DNA of 35,337 nt from JALZBN01 sp035525375 (GCA_035525375.1 DATLEI010000077.1:1-35337), one strand, 5' to 3'. Counted from the stretch's first letter, positions 7,596 to 16,562 are shown. The notes: generated by a model from the letters alone, not told the origin. A program made the numbers and translations.

Positions 7596-8455
7596 TCTGG
7601 GTCGTGGGGCGGCCCGTGGTGCAGGTGCACGTGGTGGGTGTGCTCAGCGACGTGGGGAGGGGCGTCCGCGGTGATCAGCGTGCCGTCGTGACGGAAGACG
7701 ATCATCTCGGACCCGAACGTTTCCCGAAGAATCTCGGAGGTGAACACGTCCTCCGGCGCGCCCTGGGCAATGACGCGCCGGTTGAGGCACACCAGCTCGG
7801 GAAGCCCCGCCGCCACACCGTTGAGATCGTGGGTCGTAAGCACGATGCCAATGCCGTCGCGGTTGACTTCGCGAAGCAGCATCAGCATTTCCTGGCGCGT
7901 CGTCACGTCGAGCCCTGACGTGGGCTCATCGAGCACGACCAGCTCCGGCCGCCGCAGAAGGGCGCGGGCCAGGAAGGCCCTTTGTTGCTGGCCGCCAGAG
8001 AGGGCACGGATGTGGCGCCCGGCGAGGTCGGCGATTCCCAGGCGGCCGAGCAGTTCCTCCATGTCGCGCCGGTCACCTGCGCGAGGCCAGGGGAGCGGGC
8101 CGGAATCATTCACCCGACCCAGTAACACCGCCTCGGCAACCGTTATCGGGAACTGCCAGTCGATCGTCTCGAGTTGGGGCACATAGCCGACGCGACCACT
8201 CGGTCGTCTCCGGACGGCGCGCCCCGCAACCCGCACCGCGCCGCGGACCGGGCGCAGCTGACCGAGCAGGGCACGCAGCAGTGTTGTCTTGCCGGATCCC
8301 GAAGGCCCCACCAGGCCGACCATGGCGCCCGGGCCAACGTGAAAGGTCGCGTCGACGACAACCTCATCGTCGCCGTACGCGAAGGCGGCGCCGTCGAACT
8401 CCACGAGTGGAGTCGACACTGGTAACGGTGCCGGCGCGGATGTCACGCTTGCCAC
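7592..8455 (-). CDS. Metal (Zn/Mn) ABC transporter ATP-binding protein with His-rich tail
   Basis: A 287-residue ABC ATPase. Walker A GPSGSGKTT has Lys56, the Q-loop is in YVPQLETIDWQFP, the signature LSGGQQQR is near 152-159, Walker B LVVLDEP is near 172-178, and the switch His is in LTTHD. YVPQ followed by IDWQFPITV is characteristic of the ZnuC/MntA metal group. The last 25 residues are His-rich (EHTHHVHLHHGPPHDPE), a feature that could sense or buffer the transported metal at the cytoplasmic side. The GTG start at 8455 overlaps the binding-protein gene by 13 nt. Confidence 0.93.
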   Translation of the reverse strand: MASVTSAPAPLPVSTPLVEFDGAAFAYGDDEVVVDATFHVGPGAMVGLVGPSGSGKTTLLRALLGQLRPVRGAVRVAGRAVRRRPSGRVGYVPQLETIDWQFPITVAEAVLLGRVNDSGPLPWPRAGDRRDMEELLGRLGIADLAGRHIRALSGGQQQRAFLARALLRRPELVVLDEPTSGLDVTTRQEMLMLLREVNRDGIGIVLTTHDLNGVAAGLPELVCLNRRVIAQGAPEDVFTSEILRETFGSEMIVFRHDGTLITADAPPHVAEHTHHVHLHHGPPHDPE

Positions 8456-9474
8456 GTCTTCGCCGTCGGCACTGAGCCGAGCGCCGATGGGTCGCCACCG
8501 AGGGCGCTCACGATCGTGCGGACGTTGTCGACAATCAGTCCCACGTAGGTGTGACCGGGATCCGTCGGGCCCCCGGGAAGTACATCGTCGCGGAGCTTGT
8601 CGACGTAGCGCACACCGGAGGAGCGGCCCACCTCCTCGAGCACTCTCGAGGGAAAGACCTCGGACCCAAAGATGGCCGGTACGTTGGTCGCCTGCACTTG
8701 GGCGACAAGGTCGCGCACATCCTTCGGGCTGGGTTCGGAGAAATCCGACGGCTGTACCGCGCCGATGACCTCCATGCCGTAGTGCCGGGCGAAGTAGGCG
8801 AAGCTGTCGTGGTAGGTCAGCAACTTGCGTTTGGCGGCGGGGATCGTATTGATCGATGTCGCGACGGCAGTGTCGAGCTGGTCAATCGCGCCGGCGAACC
8901 GAGCTTGATTGATTGCGTAGTAGCCCGCGTTGTTCGGGTCTCGCCGCGCCATGACGTCCCGGATGATCTCCGACCACCTCTTGGCGTAGGGAGGGTCCAT
9001 CCACAGATGCGGATTCGCATCCCCGCCCGACCTTGGGAAGGTGGCGTCGAAGGCGTACTCCGAAGGGGCGAGCGTCATATCGCCCAGTTGGATGATCTCC
9101 GACCCGCGCGCGCCGGGGCCGAGTCCGTCCTCGGGCGCCTCAGGGATGACGACGGGTTCAGGCAGGTTGGCATGGCCCTGTTCCAGCGTCGAGTCCTCCA
9201 AGTGCAGGCCGGCTACGAACAGCACATCGGCTCGGCTCAGCGCCTTTGCCGTCGATGGCGAAGGCTCGAAGGTGTGGCTGTCGACACCCGCGGGGATGAG
9301 CTCGACGAGCTCCACCCGGTCACCCACGACTTGGCGGACGATGTCAGTGACCGGCGCGACGGTGGTGTCGACACGCAGCAGTCGTGGAGTCGCGACGCCA
9401 TCCTCATTCGACGACCCGCAGTTCGAGCCCAGAAGGACGAGCGCGACGATGAAAGTGAGACGCTTGAGGAACAT
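8443..9474 (-). CDS. Metal-binding ABC transporter substrate-binding lipoprotein (ZnuA/TroA family)
   Basis: A 343-residue cluster A-I binding protein. The signal peptide MFLKRLTFIVALVLLGSNC ends at Cys19, an imperfect lipobox. Candidate metal ligands in family order are His67 (GVDSHTFEPSPS), His156 (DANPHLWMDP), His222 (LLTYHDSFAYF) and a carboxylate in the C-terminal lobe (GSEVF or KLRDDVLPGG). A His as third ligand is typical of zinc-type or TroA-type proteins rather than the Glu of PsaA-like Mn binders. There is no long His-rich loop as in enteric ZnuA. It is the first gene of the three-gene import operon. The 65 bp separating it from the divergent HAD gene show no obvious Zur or MntR box. 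Confidence 0.93.
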   Translation of the reverse strand: MFLKRLTFIVALVLLGSNCGSSNEDGVATPRLLRVDTTVAPVTDIVRQVVGDRVELVELIPAGVDSHTFEPSPSTAKALSRADVLFVAGLHLEDSTLEQGHANLPEPVVIPEAPEDGLGPGARGSEIIQLGDMTLAPSEYAFDATFPRSGGDANPHLWMDPPYAKRWSEIIRDVMARRDPNNAGYYAINQARFAGAIDQLDTAVATSINTIPAAKRKLLTYHDSFAYFARHYGMEVIGAVQPSDFSEPSPKDVRDLVAQVQATNVPAIFGSEVFPSRVLEEVGRSSGVRYVDKLRDDVLPGGPTDPGHTYVGLIVDNVRTIVSALGGDPSALGSVPTAKTWQA

Positions 9475-9539
9475 CTTCCGGATTCAGCTTACGACCGGCC
9501 GCTAGGAAATTTCGAAGCCGAGGCACTACGTTGCCCGGG

Positions 9540-10322
9540 GTGCTCGGACTACCAGAAGGTGTGCGGGGGCTGTTGTTCGACCTCGACGGCGTCTTGACCG
9601 ATACGGCGAAGGTGCACGCGGCGGCGTGGAAGCAGATGTTTGACGAGTATCTGCGCCAGCGGGCGGCCAAGCTCGGTGAGCAATACGTTCCCTTCGATAC
9701 CGTGCACGACTACGGCGAGTACGTCGACGGCAAGCCTCGCTTCGATGGGGTCCGGTCGTTCCTGGCGTCCCGGGGAATCGAGCTGTCCCGGGGTGACCCG
9801 CGCGATCCGCCGAATACCGAGACCGTGATTGGGCTCGGCAACCGCAAGAACGAGCTGGTACTGAAGAAGATCAAGGAAGACGGCGTTGACGCGTACGCGG
9901 GGTCGGTGCGCTATCTCGAAGCAGCCGAAGCGGCGGGACTGCCGCGCGCCGTGGTTTCGTCCAGCACGAACTGCAAGGACGTGCTTCATGCCGCCGGCAT
10001 CGACAAGTTCTTCGACACCCGTATCGACGGTGTCGTCGCCGAGCGAGAGCACCTCGCCGGTAAGCCCGCGCCCGACACCTATCTGGCCGGCGCGAAAGCG
10101 ATCGGTGTCGAGCCACAGCACGCGGCCGTGTTCGAAGATGCGCTGGCCGGTGTCGAGTCCGGGCGCGCCGGCAACTTCGGCGCCGTCATTGGCGTCGATC
10201 GGGTGGGCCAGGGTCACGCCGACGCCTTGAGGGAACACGGCGCGGGCGTTGTCGTCGAAGACCTAGCTGAACTCCTCGAACCTCGTGGCGCAGACCCCGG
10301 CAGGGCGGCGGGCACGTCGTGA
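9540..10322 (+). CDS. HAD-superfamily beta-phosphoglucomutase
   Basis: About 260 residues. HAD motif I LLFDLDGVLTDTAKVHAAAW supplies the nucleophile Asp and the acid/base Asp two residues later. Motif II is SSSTNC, the conserved Lys is in LAGKPAPDTYL, and motif IV is VFEDALAGVESG. The cap insert between motifs I and II matches beta-PGM-type proteins. The expected reaction interconverts beta-glucose-1-phosphate and glucose-6-phosphate. The next gene, a GH65 phosphorylase, would supply beta-glucose-1-phosphate and overlaps it (GTGA). The same gene order occurs in mycobacteria (Rv3400-Rv3401). GTG 9540 is my choice; TTG 9531 and GTG 9561 are also in frame, and no Shine-Dalgarno sequence decides among them. 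Confidence 0.9.
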   Translation: MLGLPEGVRGLLFDLDGVLTDTAKVHAAAWKQMFDEYLRQRAAKLGEQYVPFDTVHDYGEYVDGKPRFDGVRSFLASRGIELSRGDPRDPPNTETVIGLGNRKNELVLKKIKEDGVDAYAGSVRYLEAAEAAGLPRAVVSSSTNCKDVLHAAGIDKFFDTRIDGVVAEREHLAGKPAPDTYLAGAKAIGVEPQHAAVFEDALAGVESGRAGNFGAVIGVDRVGQGHADALREHGAGVVVEDLAELLEPRGADPGRAAGTS

Positions 10323-12676
10323 TCCAGCACCCCCGGTTCCCGGTCGAGCCCTGGGCGGTTCGGGAAACGGCACTCGACTTCGACGTCCTCGCGCAGAGTG
10401 AATCGGTCTTCGCCCTGGCGAACGGTCACATCGGCATGCGCGCCAACCTCGATGAGGGTGAGCCGCACGGGTTGCCGGGCACCTATCTGAACGGCTTCTA
10501 TGAGACGAGGCCATTGCCCTACGCCGAGGCCGGGTACGGGTACCCCGAAGACGGCCAGACGATGATCAATGTCACCAACGGCAAGGTCATCCGCCTGCTC
10601 CTCGACGACGAGCCGTTCGACGTCCGCTACGGCCACCTTGAGAGTCACGAACGCGTCCTCGACCTGCGCGCCGGCGTTTTGCGCCGTCACGTCGACTGGG
10701 TGTCGCCGGCCGGCCAGCGAGTGCGGGTGTCGTCGGTGCGCCTTGTGTCGTTCGTGCACCGCGCCGTCGCTGCCATCCTCTATGAGGTCGAGCCCCTCGA
10801 CGACCGTGCCAGCGTGGTTGCCCAGTCCGAGCTGGTGGCAAATGAGCCCATGCCGATGGCGATGTCGAAGGATCCACGCGCCGCGGCGGCGCTGTCGTCC
10901 CCGTTCAAGTCGGAGTCGTACTTCCACGACGAGTGCCGTGCCGTCTTGGTGCACTCGACCAAGGCCAGCGAGCTGCGGATGGCAGCGGCGATGGACCACG
11001 TCGTGGATTCTCCGGTCAAGGTACAGACGTCGGCCGTAAGCCGGCCCGACCTTGGAAGAGTGACGTTCGCCGCCGACCTCAAGCCCGGTCAACGGCTGCG
11101 CATCGTCAAGTTCCTCGCCTACGGTTGGTCGAGCCAGCGGTCATTGCCGGCGGTGCGAGACCAGGTGGAGGCGGCGGTGGCCGGCGCGAACCACGCCGGG
11201 TGGGACCGACTGCTCGCCGGCCAGCGCGAGTTCCTCGATGACTTCTGGGAACGGGCCGACGTCGAGCTCGAAGGCGACACCGAGTTGCAACAGGCCGTGC
11301 GCTTCGCCCTCTTCCACATTCTCCAGGCCGGTGCGCGCGCCGAGCAGCGGGCCATCTCGGCCAAGGGGCTGACTGGCCCGGGCTACGACGGGCACGCCTT
11401 CTGGGACACGGAGGCGTTCGTGCTCCCGGTGTTGACCTATACGGCTCCGAGCGCAGCCGCCGATGCCCTGCGCTGGCGACATACGACTATCGATCTAGCC
11501 CGAGAGCGCGCCAGCCTTCTGGGACTCAAGGGCGCGGCGTTCCCGTGGCGCACGATCCACGGTGAGGAGTGCTCGGCCTACTGGCCGGCGGGAACGGCCG
11601 CATTCCACATTGGTGCCGACATCGCGTTCTCAGTCGCTCGCTATCAGGCGGCCGCCGAGGACGGCGACCCCTTCGAAGAGGAGGTGGGCCTCGAGCTTCT
11701 CGTCGAGACGGCGCGACTGTGGCGGTCGCTTGGTCACCACGACGCCAAGGGCCGGTTCCGGATCGATGGTGTCACGGGCCCAGACGAGTACAGCTCCATC
11801 GCCGATAACAACGTCTTCACCAACCTGATGGCCCAGTCGAATCTGTTCGCCGCGGCCGAGTCAGTTGCCCGCTACCCGGCGCTAGCAAAGCGCTTCGGCG
11901 TCGACACCGAGGAAGCGGCAAGCTGGTCTGACGCCGCCTCGGCTGTTGTCATCCCTTACGACGAATCGCTCGGAGTGCATCCCCAAGCGGAGCGCTTCAC
12001 CGACCACGGGGTATGGGACTTCGACAACACGCCGCCGGAGAAGTACCCGCTCCTCCTGAACTTTCCCTATTTCGATCTTTACAGGAAGCAGGTCGTCAAG
12101 CAGGCCGATCTGGTCATGGCTCTCTACATGCGGGGGGACGCGTTCTCGCCCGAGGAGAAGCTGCGCGATTTCGACTATTACGAGGCGCTTACGGTGCGCG
12201 ACTCATCGCTGTCGGCCTGTGTGCAGGCGGTCGTCGCGGCCGAGGTGGGCCATCTCGAGCTCGCCCACGACTACTTCGGCGAGGCGGCCCTCATGGACCT
12301 CGGCGACATCCAGCACAACACCCGCGACGGCGTCCACATCGCGTCGCTAGCCGGCGCGTGGATCGCAGCCGTGGCCGGATTCGGCGGCTTCCGCGATTAT
12401 GGCGGCGCCCTGTCGTTCTCGCCCCGGTTGCCGCAGCGACTGACCCGGCTCGTCTTCCGCCTGTGCTTCAAAGGCCGGCGACTAAAGGTTGACGTGCATC
12501 AGCGGGAGGCGAAGTACTCGCTTGTCGAAGGGGCGCCGCTCGACATCACCCATCACGGCACATCGATCACTGTCGCCCGAGAGAAGCCGGTGACGCAGGT
12601 GATCCCGGCCGGCCCGGCGCACAAGCCGCCGCACCAGCCTCCGGGTCGCGAGCCGACGCGCCGCCAGATTCCGTAA
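10319..12676 (+). CDS. Glycoside hydrolase family 65 protein (probable disaccharide phosphorylase)
   Basis: A 785-residue GH65 protein: N-terminal beta-sandwich domain (about 1-280), (alpha/alpha)6 catalytic barrel and a C-terminal beta domain. The catalytic general acid is Glu490 in VTGPDEYSS. Other family motifs are GPGYDGHAFWDTE near 360, FPWRTIHGEECS near 405 and the KQADLVMALYM phosphate/sugar region near 595. GH65 enzymes phosphorolyse maltose, trehalose, kojibiose or nigerose with inversion to beta-glucose-1-phosphate. Cotranscription with beta-PGM supports phosphorolysis rather than hydrolysis. Trehalose or maltose is the likeliest substrate, but the sequence alone does not decide. 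The last 40 residues form a basic Pro-rich tail. Confidence 0.93.
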   Translation: MIQHPRFPVEPWAVRETALDFDVLAQSESVFALANGHIGMRANLDEGEPHGLPGTYLNGFYETRPLPYAEAGYGYPEDGQTMINVTNGKVIRLLLDDEPFDVRYGHLESHERVLDLRAGVLRRHVDWVSPAGQRVRVSSVRLVSFVHRAVAAILYEVEPLDDRASVVAQSELVANEPMPMAMSKDPRAAAALSSPFKSESYFHDECRAVLVHSTKASELRMAAAMDHVVDSPVKVQTSAVSRPDLGRVTFAADLKPGQRLRIVKFLAYGWSSQRSLPAVRDQVEAAVAGANHAGWDRLLAGQREFLDDFWERADVELEGDTELQQAVRFALFHILQAGARAEQRAISAKGLTGPGYDGHAFWDTEAFVLPVLTYTAPSAAADALRWRHTTIDLARERASLLGLKGAAFPWRTIHGEECSAYWPAGTAAFHIGADIAFSVARYQAAAEDGDPFEEEVGLELLVETARLWRSLGHHDAKGRFRIDGVTGPDEYSSIADNNVFTNLMAQSNLFAAAESVARYPALAKRFGVDTEEAASWSDAASAVVIPYDESLGVHPQAERFTDHGVWDFDNTPPEKYPLLLNFPYFDLYRKQVVKQADLVMALYMRGDAFSPEEKLRDFDYYEALTVRDSSLSACVQAVVAAEVGHLELAHDYFGEAALMDLGDIQHNTRDGVHIASLAGAWIAAVAGFGGFRDYGGALSFSPRLPQRLTRLVFRLCFKGRRLKVDVHQREAKYSLVEGAPLDITHHGTSITVAREKPVTQVIPAGPAHKPPHQPPGREPTRRQIP

Positions 12677-12678
12677 CG

Positions 12679-13167
12679 ATGCCTCCCGCTCTCGGCCGCT
12701 CGGACCGCCGACGCTGCCTCCGCGCCGCGGTGGGCCTGGTGGGCCTAGTGGGTCTGGCCACGGCTGCTTGCAGCACCGGCCCCTCGGCGTCGGACAAGCG
12801 AGCGGAAGTGAAGAAAAAGTTCATCCGGCAGGCCGACGCCCGTTGCGAGGTCCTTAGTCAGCGTCTGGACGCTCTCGAGCCGCTCGCTCGCGAGGACCAG
12901 GCTGCGGCGGCCACCGAGGCGCTGCCGGACTTCGAGGCCATGCTGGCGTACCTCCATGGTTTGCCCCCGCCGCCCGGTGACATCGAATTGCCTGCGATCC
13001 TCGTCGGTTACGACGAGCTGCTCGCTGACCTCCGGGGGGTGGTGGCCGCGAAGGCGATCGACGACCAGGTGGTGATCCAGCAGAAGTTCGACTCGCTGGA
13101 GGCCAGGGCCAAGCGCCTCCGCCGCGTGACATTCGCTTACGGCTTCAAGGTCTGCGGCCAGCTCTAG
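12679..13167 (+). CDS. Small putative lipoprotein of unknown function
   Basis: A 162-residue protein that starts two bases after the GH65 stop and so probably belongs to that operon. An Arg-rich N-terminus (RSDRRRCLR) and a hydrophobic stretch (AAVGLVGLVGLATAAC) end at a Cys, a loose lipobox, so it is probably exported and lipid-anchored. The mature part is helical and charged, with two further Cys (RCEVL and the C-terminal KVCGQL) that could form a disulfide. No family is recognised. A link to disaccharide metabolism is only positional. Confidence 0.7.
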   Translation: MPPALGRSDRRRCLRAAVGLVGLVGLATAACSTGPSASDKRAEVKKKFIRQADARCEVLSQRLDALEPLAREDQAAAATEALPDFEAMLAYLHGLPPPPGDIELPAILVGYDELLADLRGVVAAKAIDDQVVIQQKFDSLEARAKRLRRVTFAYGFKVCGQL

Positions 13168-13213
13168 ATCAAAATGTGGCCGGCGCGCCGCGTCTCGCCG
13201 GTACCGTCCAGCC

Positions 13214-14425
13214 ATGCGCGTCCTTCGCGTTCCTGGGTTCAAGACCCTCCTTGCCGGTCAGACGGTCAACGCCGTCGGCGACTGGGTTGCGCTCATTGCC
13301 ATCTGGGGATTCGCAGCATTCAAGTTCGACGCCGACGCGGGCGACTTGGCCGTGCTGTTCGTCGTGTTGTCCGTGCCCGGCGTCGTGCTCGGGCCCATCC
13401 TCGGGGTGCCCATCGACCGGCTCGGGCCCAAGCGCACGCTCGTCCTCGCCAACTGCCTCGGCTTTCTCGCCGCCTTGGGCCTCACCCAAGCCCAGAGCTA
13501 CGAGACCATCATCGTGCTGGCCTTGCCGCTTGGCCTTATCGAGCAGCTGGGTACCGCATCCCTCGATGCGTTGCCGCCCCGCATCGTCGACGACGAGAAC
13601 CTGGTTCAGGCCAACGCGTTGATGGGCGGCGCCCAGGATCTTGCGATCGTCATTGGCCCCGCCCTGGCCGCAGTCGTCAACTCCGGATGGGGCCTGTCAG
13701 GTGCCTTCTTCTTGGATGCCGCGACGTTTCTTGTCGGCGCTTGCGTGGCTCTTCCGCTGAAGGTCGGACCCGCGCCGCATGCCGTCCGTCAATCGGCATG
13801 GAAGGAGCTCCGCCACGGCCTGTCCCTCGTCCGCCGGACCGACGGGCTGCGCTGGACCCTCGGTGTGGCCACGGTCACGTTTGTGCTCTGGGGTCTGTTC
13901 GGGGTGCTGGAGCCCCTCTATGTGAGGGATGTGCTCGGACGGTCCGACACGGTCTTTGCCGTACTTCAGACGGTGTTCGGGATAGGCCTGGTTGGTGCCG
14001 GACTCACGCTGGCGCGCCTTGGCGACCGGATGGCGCGGCCACGGTACGTTGCGATTGCGACGATCGTCTCCGGCGCGACTGCAGCGATCTACCTCAGCAC
14101 GGAGTCGTTGGCCGTCGCGTTCGTCGGTGTCTTTCTCTGGGGAATCGACGTTGCCTTCTTCTACGTGCCGGTCAAGACGCTGTTGCAGCGGTACGCGCCG
14201 ACGGCTGCCCATGGCCGGATCCTCTCGCTCAACCAGTCGCTCGAGGCCGCCGGCGCGCTCGTTGCGACTCCGGTCGCGGCGGTGGCCGCCGGCGCGCTCG
14301 GAGTGCAGCTCCTCGGCGTCATCGGCGGCGCGGTTGCGGCCGTGGCCGGCGTGATCGCGCTTCGCCTGGCGCGCCGGCTCACCCAGAACTGGGATGATTT
14401 TCCGGTGCTATTTCCTCGAAAGTGA
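13214..14425 (+). CDS. Major facilitator superfamily transporter
   Basis: A 403-residue MFS protein with about 12 hydrophobic segments. It starts VPGFKTLLAGQTVNAVGDWVALIAI, the pattern of the MFS_3/enterobactin-exporter-like group. The loop between segments 2 and 3 has GVPIDRLGPKRTLVLAN, the MFS A-motif (GxxxDRxGxKR). The second half repeats the plan after a cytoplasmic loop near residue 200. Substrates of this group are commonly siderophores, drugs or peptides; nothing here fixes the substrate. It stands alone, 46 bp after the lipoprotein gene. Confidence 0.88.
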   Translation: MRVLRVPGFKTLLAGQTVNAVGDWVALIAIWGFAAFKFDADAGDLAVLFVVLSVPGVVLGPILGVPIDRLGPKRTLVLANCLGFLAALGLTQAQSYETIIVLALPLGLIEQLGTASLDALPPRIVDDENLVQANALMGGAQDLAIVIGPALAAVVNSGWGLSGAFFLDAATFLVGACVALPLKVGPAPHAVRQSAWKELRHGLSLVRRTDGLRWTLGVATVTFVLWGLFGVLEPLYVRDVLGRSDTVFAVLQTVFGIGLVGAGLTLARLGDRMARPRYVAIATIVSGATAAIYLSTESLAVAFVGVFLWGIDVAFFYVPVKTLLQRYAPTAAHGRILSLNQSLEAAGALVATPVAAVAAGALGVQLLGVIGGAVAAVAGVIALRLARRLTQNWDDFPVLFPRK

Positions 14426-14470
14426 CCCCCGTTCGGGGTTGCGGGGTCGATGCCCCTACGCTCCACGGCC

Positions 14471-15313
14471 ATGGATTCGCGAATGTATGACCCTCCCGAG
14501 ATTCTGCGCCTTCACGTCGGCTGCGAGTTCGCCTACGACGCTGCCGAGTCGACGCCGACGATCTGGCAGGTGCGGTGCCGCCTCGACGGCGAGCACCAGA
14601 TGGTTTCCGAGACGTGGGGGTCGACGCCGCTGGTGCCGGCGCGCGCCTACGTCGACTCCTACCGGAACCTCTGCGACCGGTTGGTGCTCCCTCCCGGGGC
14701 AACGACGATCCGCTACGACGCCCTCGTCGACGTCTCGGCCCGATTCGACGAGGCCGACAAGACCGCGGGACAGGTGCCGGTCGAGGTGCTTCCCGAGGAC
14801 ACCCTCATCTATCTGCTCGCGAGTCGGTTCGTGCTTTCCGACCGCTTGCTCGACCGGGCCTGGGAGCTGTTCGGTCATCTCCGCCCCGGATGGGAACGGG
14901 TACAGGCCGTCTGTGACTGGACGCACGAGAACCTCAACTATGAGATGGGAAGCAGCACACCGCTTACGACCTCGAGTGATGTGATCGAGCAGCGCGCCGG
15001 CGTCTGTCGAGATTTCACCCATGTCGGCATGGCCTTTTGCCGTGCCCTCAACGTGCCGGCGCGCTACGTGTCGGGGTACGTGCCCGACATCGGTATCGAG
15101 CCACTGGATCTGCCGATGGACTTCTGCTCATGGTTCGAGGCGTACCTCGATGGGCGCTGGTGGACCTTCGACCCCCGCAACAACATTCCCCGCATGGGAC
15201 GCGTCGTCATAGGGCGCGGTCGAGATGCGGCCGATGTGGCGATGGTTACGACCTACGGCGCCTGCGAGTTGCGCTCGATGGTTGTCTGGGCCGAGGAGGC
15301 TGACAGCGAATAG
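14471..15313 (+). CDS. Transglutaminase-fold protein with atypical active site
   Basis: About 280 residues. An N-terminal beta-rich domain (about 1-110) precedes a transglutaminase-like core. The catalytic Cys lies in RAGVCRDFTHVGMAFCRALNVPARYVSGY, the usual transglutaminase/protease-like motif. The Asp of the triad would be in WWTFDPRNN. The position where the family has the catalytic His (HAWFEAYL) reads CSWFEAYL, so the His is missing. The domain plan resembles bacterial transglutaminase-like proteins often annotated as cysteine proteases. Function is unknown and may not be classical catalysis. ATG 14471 is chosen over ATG 14450 because TACGCT at 14456-14461 could serve as a -10 for a leaderless start. 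Confidence 0.85.
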   Translation: MDSRMYDPPEILRLHVGCEFAYDAAESTPTIWQVRCRLDGEHQMVSETWGSTPLVPARAYVDSYRNLCDRLVLPPGATTIRYDALVDVSARFDEADKTAGQVPVEVLPEDTLIYLLASRFVLSDRLLDRAWELFGHLRPGWERVQAVCDWTHENLNYEMGSSTPLTTSSDVIEQRAGVCRDFTHVGMAFCRALNVPARYVSGYVPDIGIEPLDLPMDFCSWFEAYLDGRWWTFDPRNNIPRMGRVVIGRGRDAADVAMVTTYGACELRSMVVWAEEADSE

Positions 15314-15323
15314 CGCGCCGTGC

Positions 15324-16100
15324 TCAGTCCGGGGGAGCCCGATCGATGACCTTGTTGGTCAGCTCGACCTCAACGGCGGAGTCAAAAGGTGGTCCGAAGC
15401 TGGTGAACGTCATCGAGATCCCGCTGCGCTTGCTGAGGGCGAGCACGATGTCGAGATTGACCTCGACCGACCGGCCCTCGGCGCGCACGGGGACGATGGT
15501 GCGGTAGCCAACCGAGGTCGCGTGTAGTCCGGGCAGGTTCAGCGTCTCGACCTTGGCGTCGCCGAACTCCACCCCGGTCGGAGCGCTTTCACCTGCCTTC
15601 GGGTTCTTGATCGCCGACTTGATAGCGCGGTTGACGAAGTTCGCCAGGCATCCCGGAATCTCCTTCTTGCGAATGGAGCTGAGCTGCGCCTTGGCCGCTT
15701 CCCGGGTGGCGATGACGGTCACCGAGCCCTCGACCTGGTGATCACCGTCGTCACTGAACTCCTCGCTCTTGGCCCGGGTCACCGAGCTGCTGCCAGCGCC
15801 GATGACCGACGGATCGACGTCGGCGCACTCGGCGAACTCGGCTTCTGCTGATCGTTGTTCGGCGCTGCGCTCTGAATCAGGGGAGCTGGGTTGAGCGGTC
15901 CACCCGGGCGGGAGGTCACTGAGCTTCAGAATCGCGGTTTCGGCCCCCGCCTTGTCGGCTGCCAACTGTGTGGCGCTCCGGCGGTCAACTGTCGTCGGGG
16001 AGGAGGAGCCAGTCGATTTATCGCCGCATGCGCTAACAAGAAGGAGCAGAGCGCTCGTCGCCGTGGCCAACAGCAATACCGGAGCTTTCAGTCTGCGCAC
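15324..16100 (-). CDS. Putative lipoprotein of unknown function
   Basis: A 258-residue protein from GTG 16100 with a clear lipoprotein signal: MRRLKAPVLLLATATSALLLLVSAC, lipobox LVSAC. A Ser/Thr/Asp-rich linker follows. The mature domain includes LSDLPPGWTAQP, repeated Ala/Glu-rich segments and one Cys pair (FAECADVD, IPGCLANF). Domains beginning with LPPGW occur in several actinobacterial exported proteins of unknown role. It stands convergent to the transglutaminase-like gene with 10 nt between. No enzymatic motif is recognised. Confidence 0.78.
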   Translation of the reverse strand: MRRLKAPVLLLATATSALLLLVSACGDKSTGSSSPTTVDRRSATQLAADKAGAETAILKLSDLPPGWTAQPSSPDSERSAEQRSAEAEFAECADVDPSVIGAGSSSVTRAKSEEFSDDGDHQVEGSVTVIATREAAKAQLSSIRKKEIPGCLANFVNRAIKSAIKNPKAGESAPTGVEFGDAKVETLNLPGLHATSVGYRTIVPVRAEGRSVEVNLDIVLALSKRSGISMTFTSFGPPFDSAVEVELTNKVIDRAPPD

Positions 16101-16139
16101 ACAGGGAGAACCTAGCGGCTCAGCCTCTAGGGGGCGCCC

Positions 16140-16481
16140 TCAGATGGCGTCGTCGCCCCGCTCGCCGGTGCGAATGCGCATGAGCCGGTCAAGATCCATC
16201 GACCAGATCTTGCCGTCGCCGATCTTCCCAGTTCGTGCCGTGGCCGCGATCAGCTCGATCGTCTTGTCGACGTCGCCTTCATCGACGATCACATCGATCT
16301 TCACCTTCGGCACGAACGCCACTGTGTACTCCGAACCACGGAAGGTCTCTGTCTTGCCACCTTGGCGGCCGTATCCCTGAACTTCGCTCACGGTCAGGCC
16401 CAGCATGCCCGCATTCCGCAACGCCTCCTGAACCTCCGCCAGCTTGAACGGCTTGATGATCGCCGTCACTAGATGAGCCAT
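16140..16481 (-). CDS. glnB: Nitrogen regulatory protein P-II
   Basis: A 113-residue P-II signal protein. The T-loop GYGRQGGKTETFRGSEYTVAFVPK carries Tyr52, equivalent to the Tyr51 that is uridylylated or, in actinobacteria, adenylylated. The B-loop TGKIGDGKIW binds ATP/2-oxoglutarate. P-II proteins report nitrogen and energy status and plug the ammonium channel when nitrogen is plentiful. The gene follows amtB on the same strand after 81 nt, the common amtB-glnK/glnB arrangement, so GlnK is an equally good name. No glnD follows; the next gene downstream is the unrelated lipoprotein. Confidence 0.95.
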   Translation of the reverse strand: MAHLVTAIIKPFKLAEVQEALRNAGMLGLTVSEVQGYGRQGGKTETFRGSEYTVAFVPKVKIDVIVDEGDVDKTIELIAATARTGKIGDGKIWSMDLDRLMRIRTGERGDDAI

Positions 16482-16562
16482 CTTTTCGTCTCCTTTGATT
16501 TCAGGTGGCGCCAGGACCGGCGTGATGCCGGCCCTGGGTCGTGGTCACTGTGGTCGCTCATG

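Noticed and set aside
14425..14450. CCCCCGTTCGGGG hairpin after the MFS gene as terminator
   Set aside because: The stem is only four to five pairs and no T-run follows.
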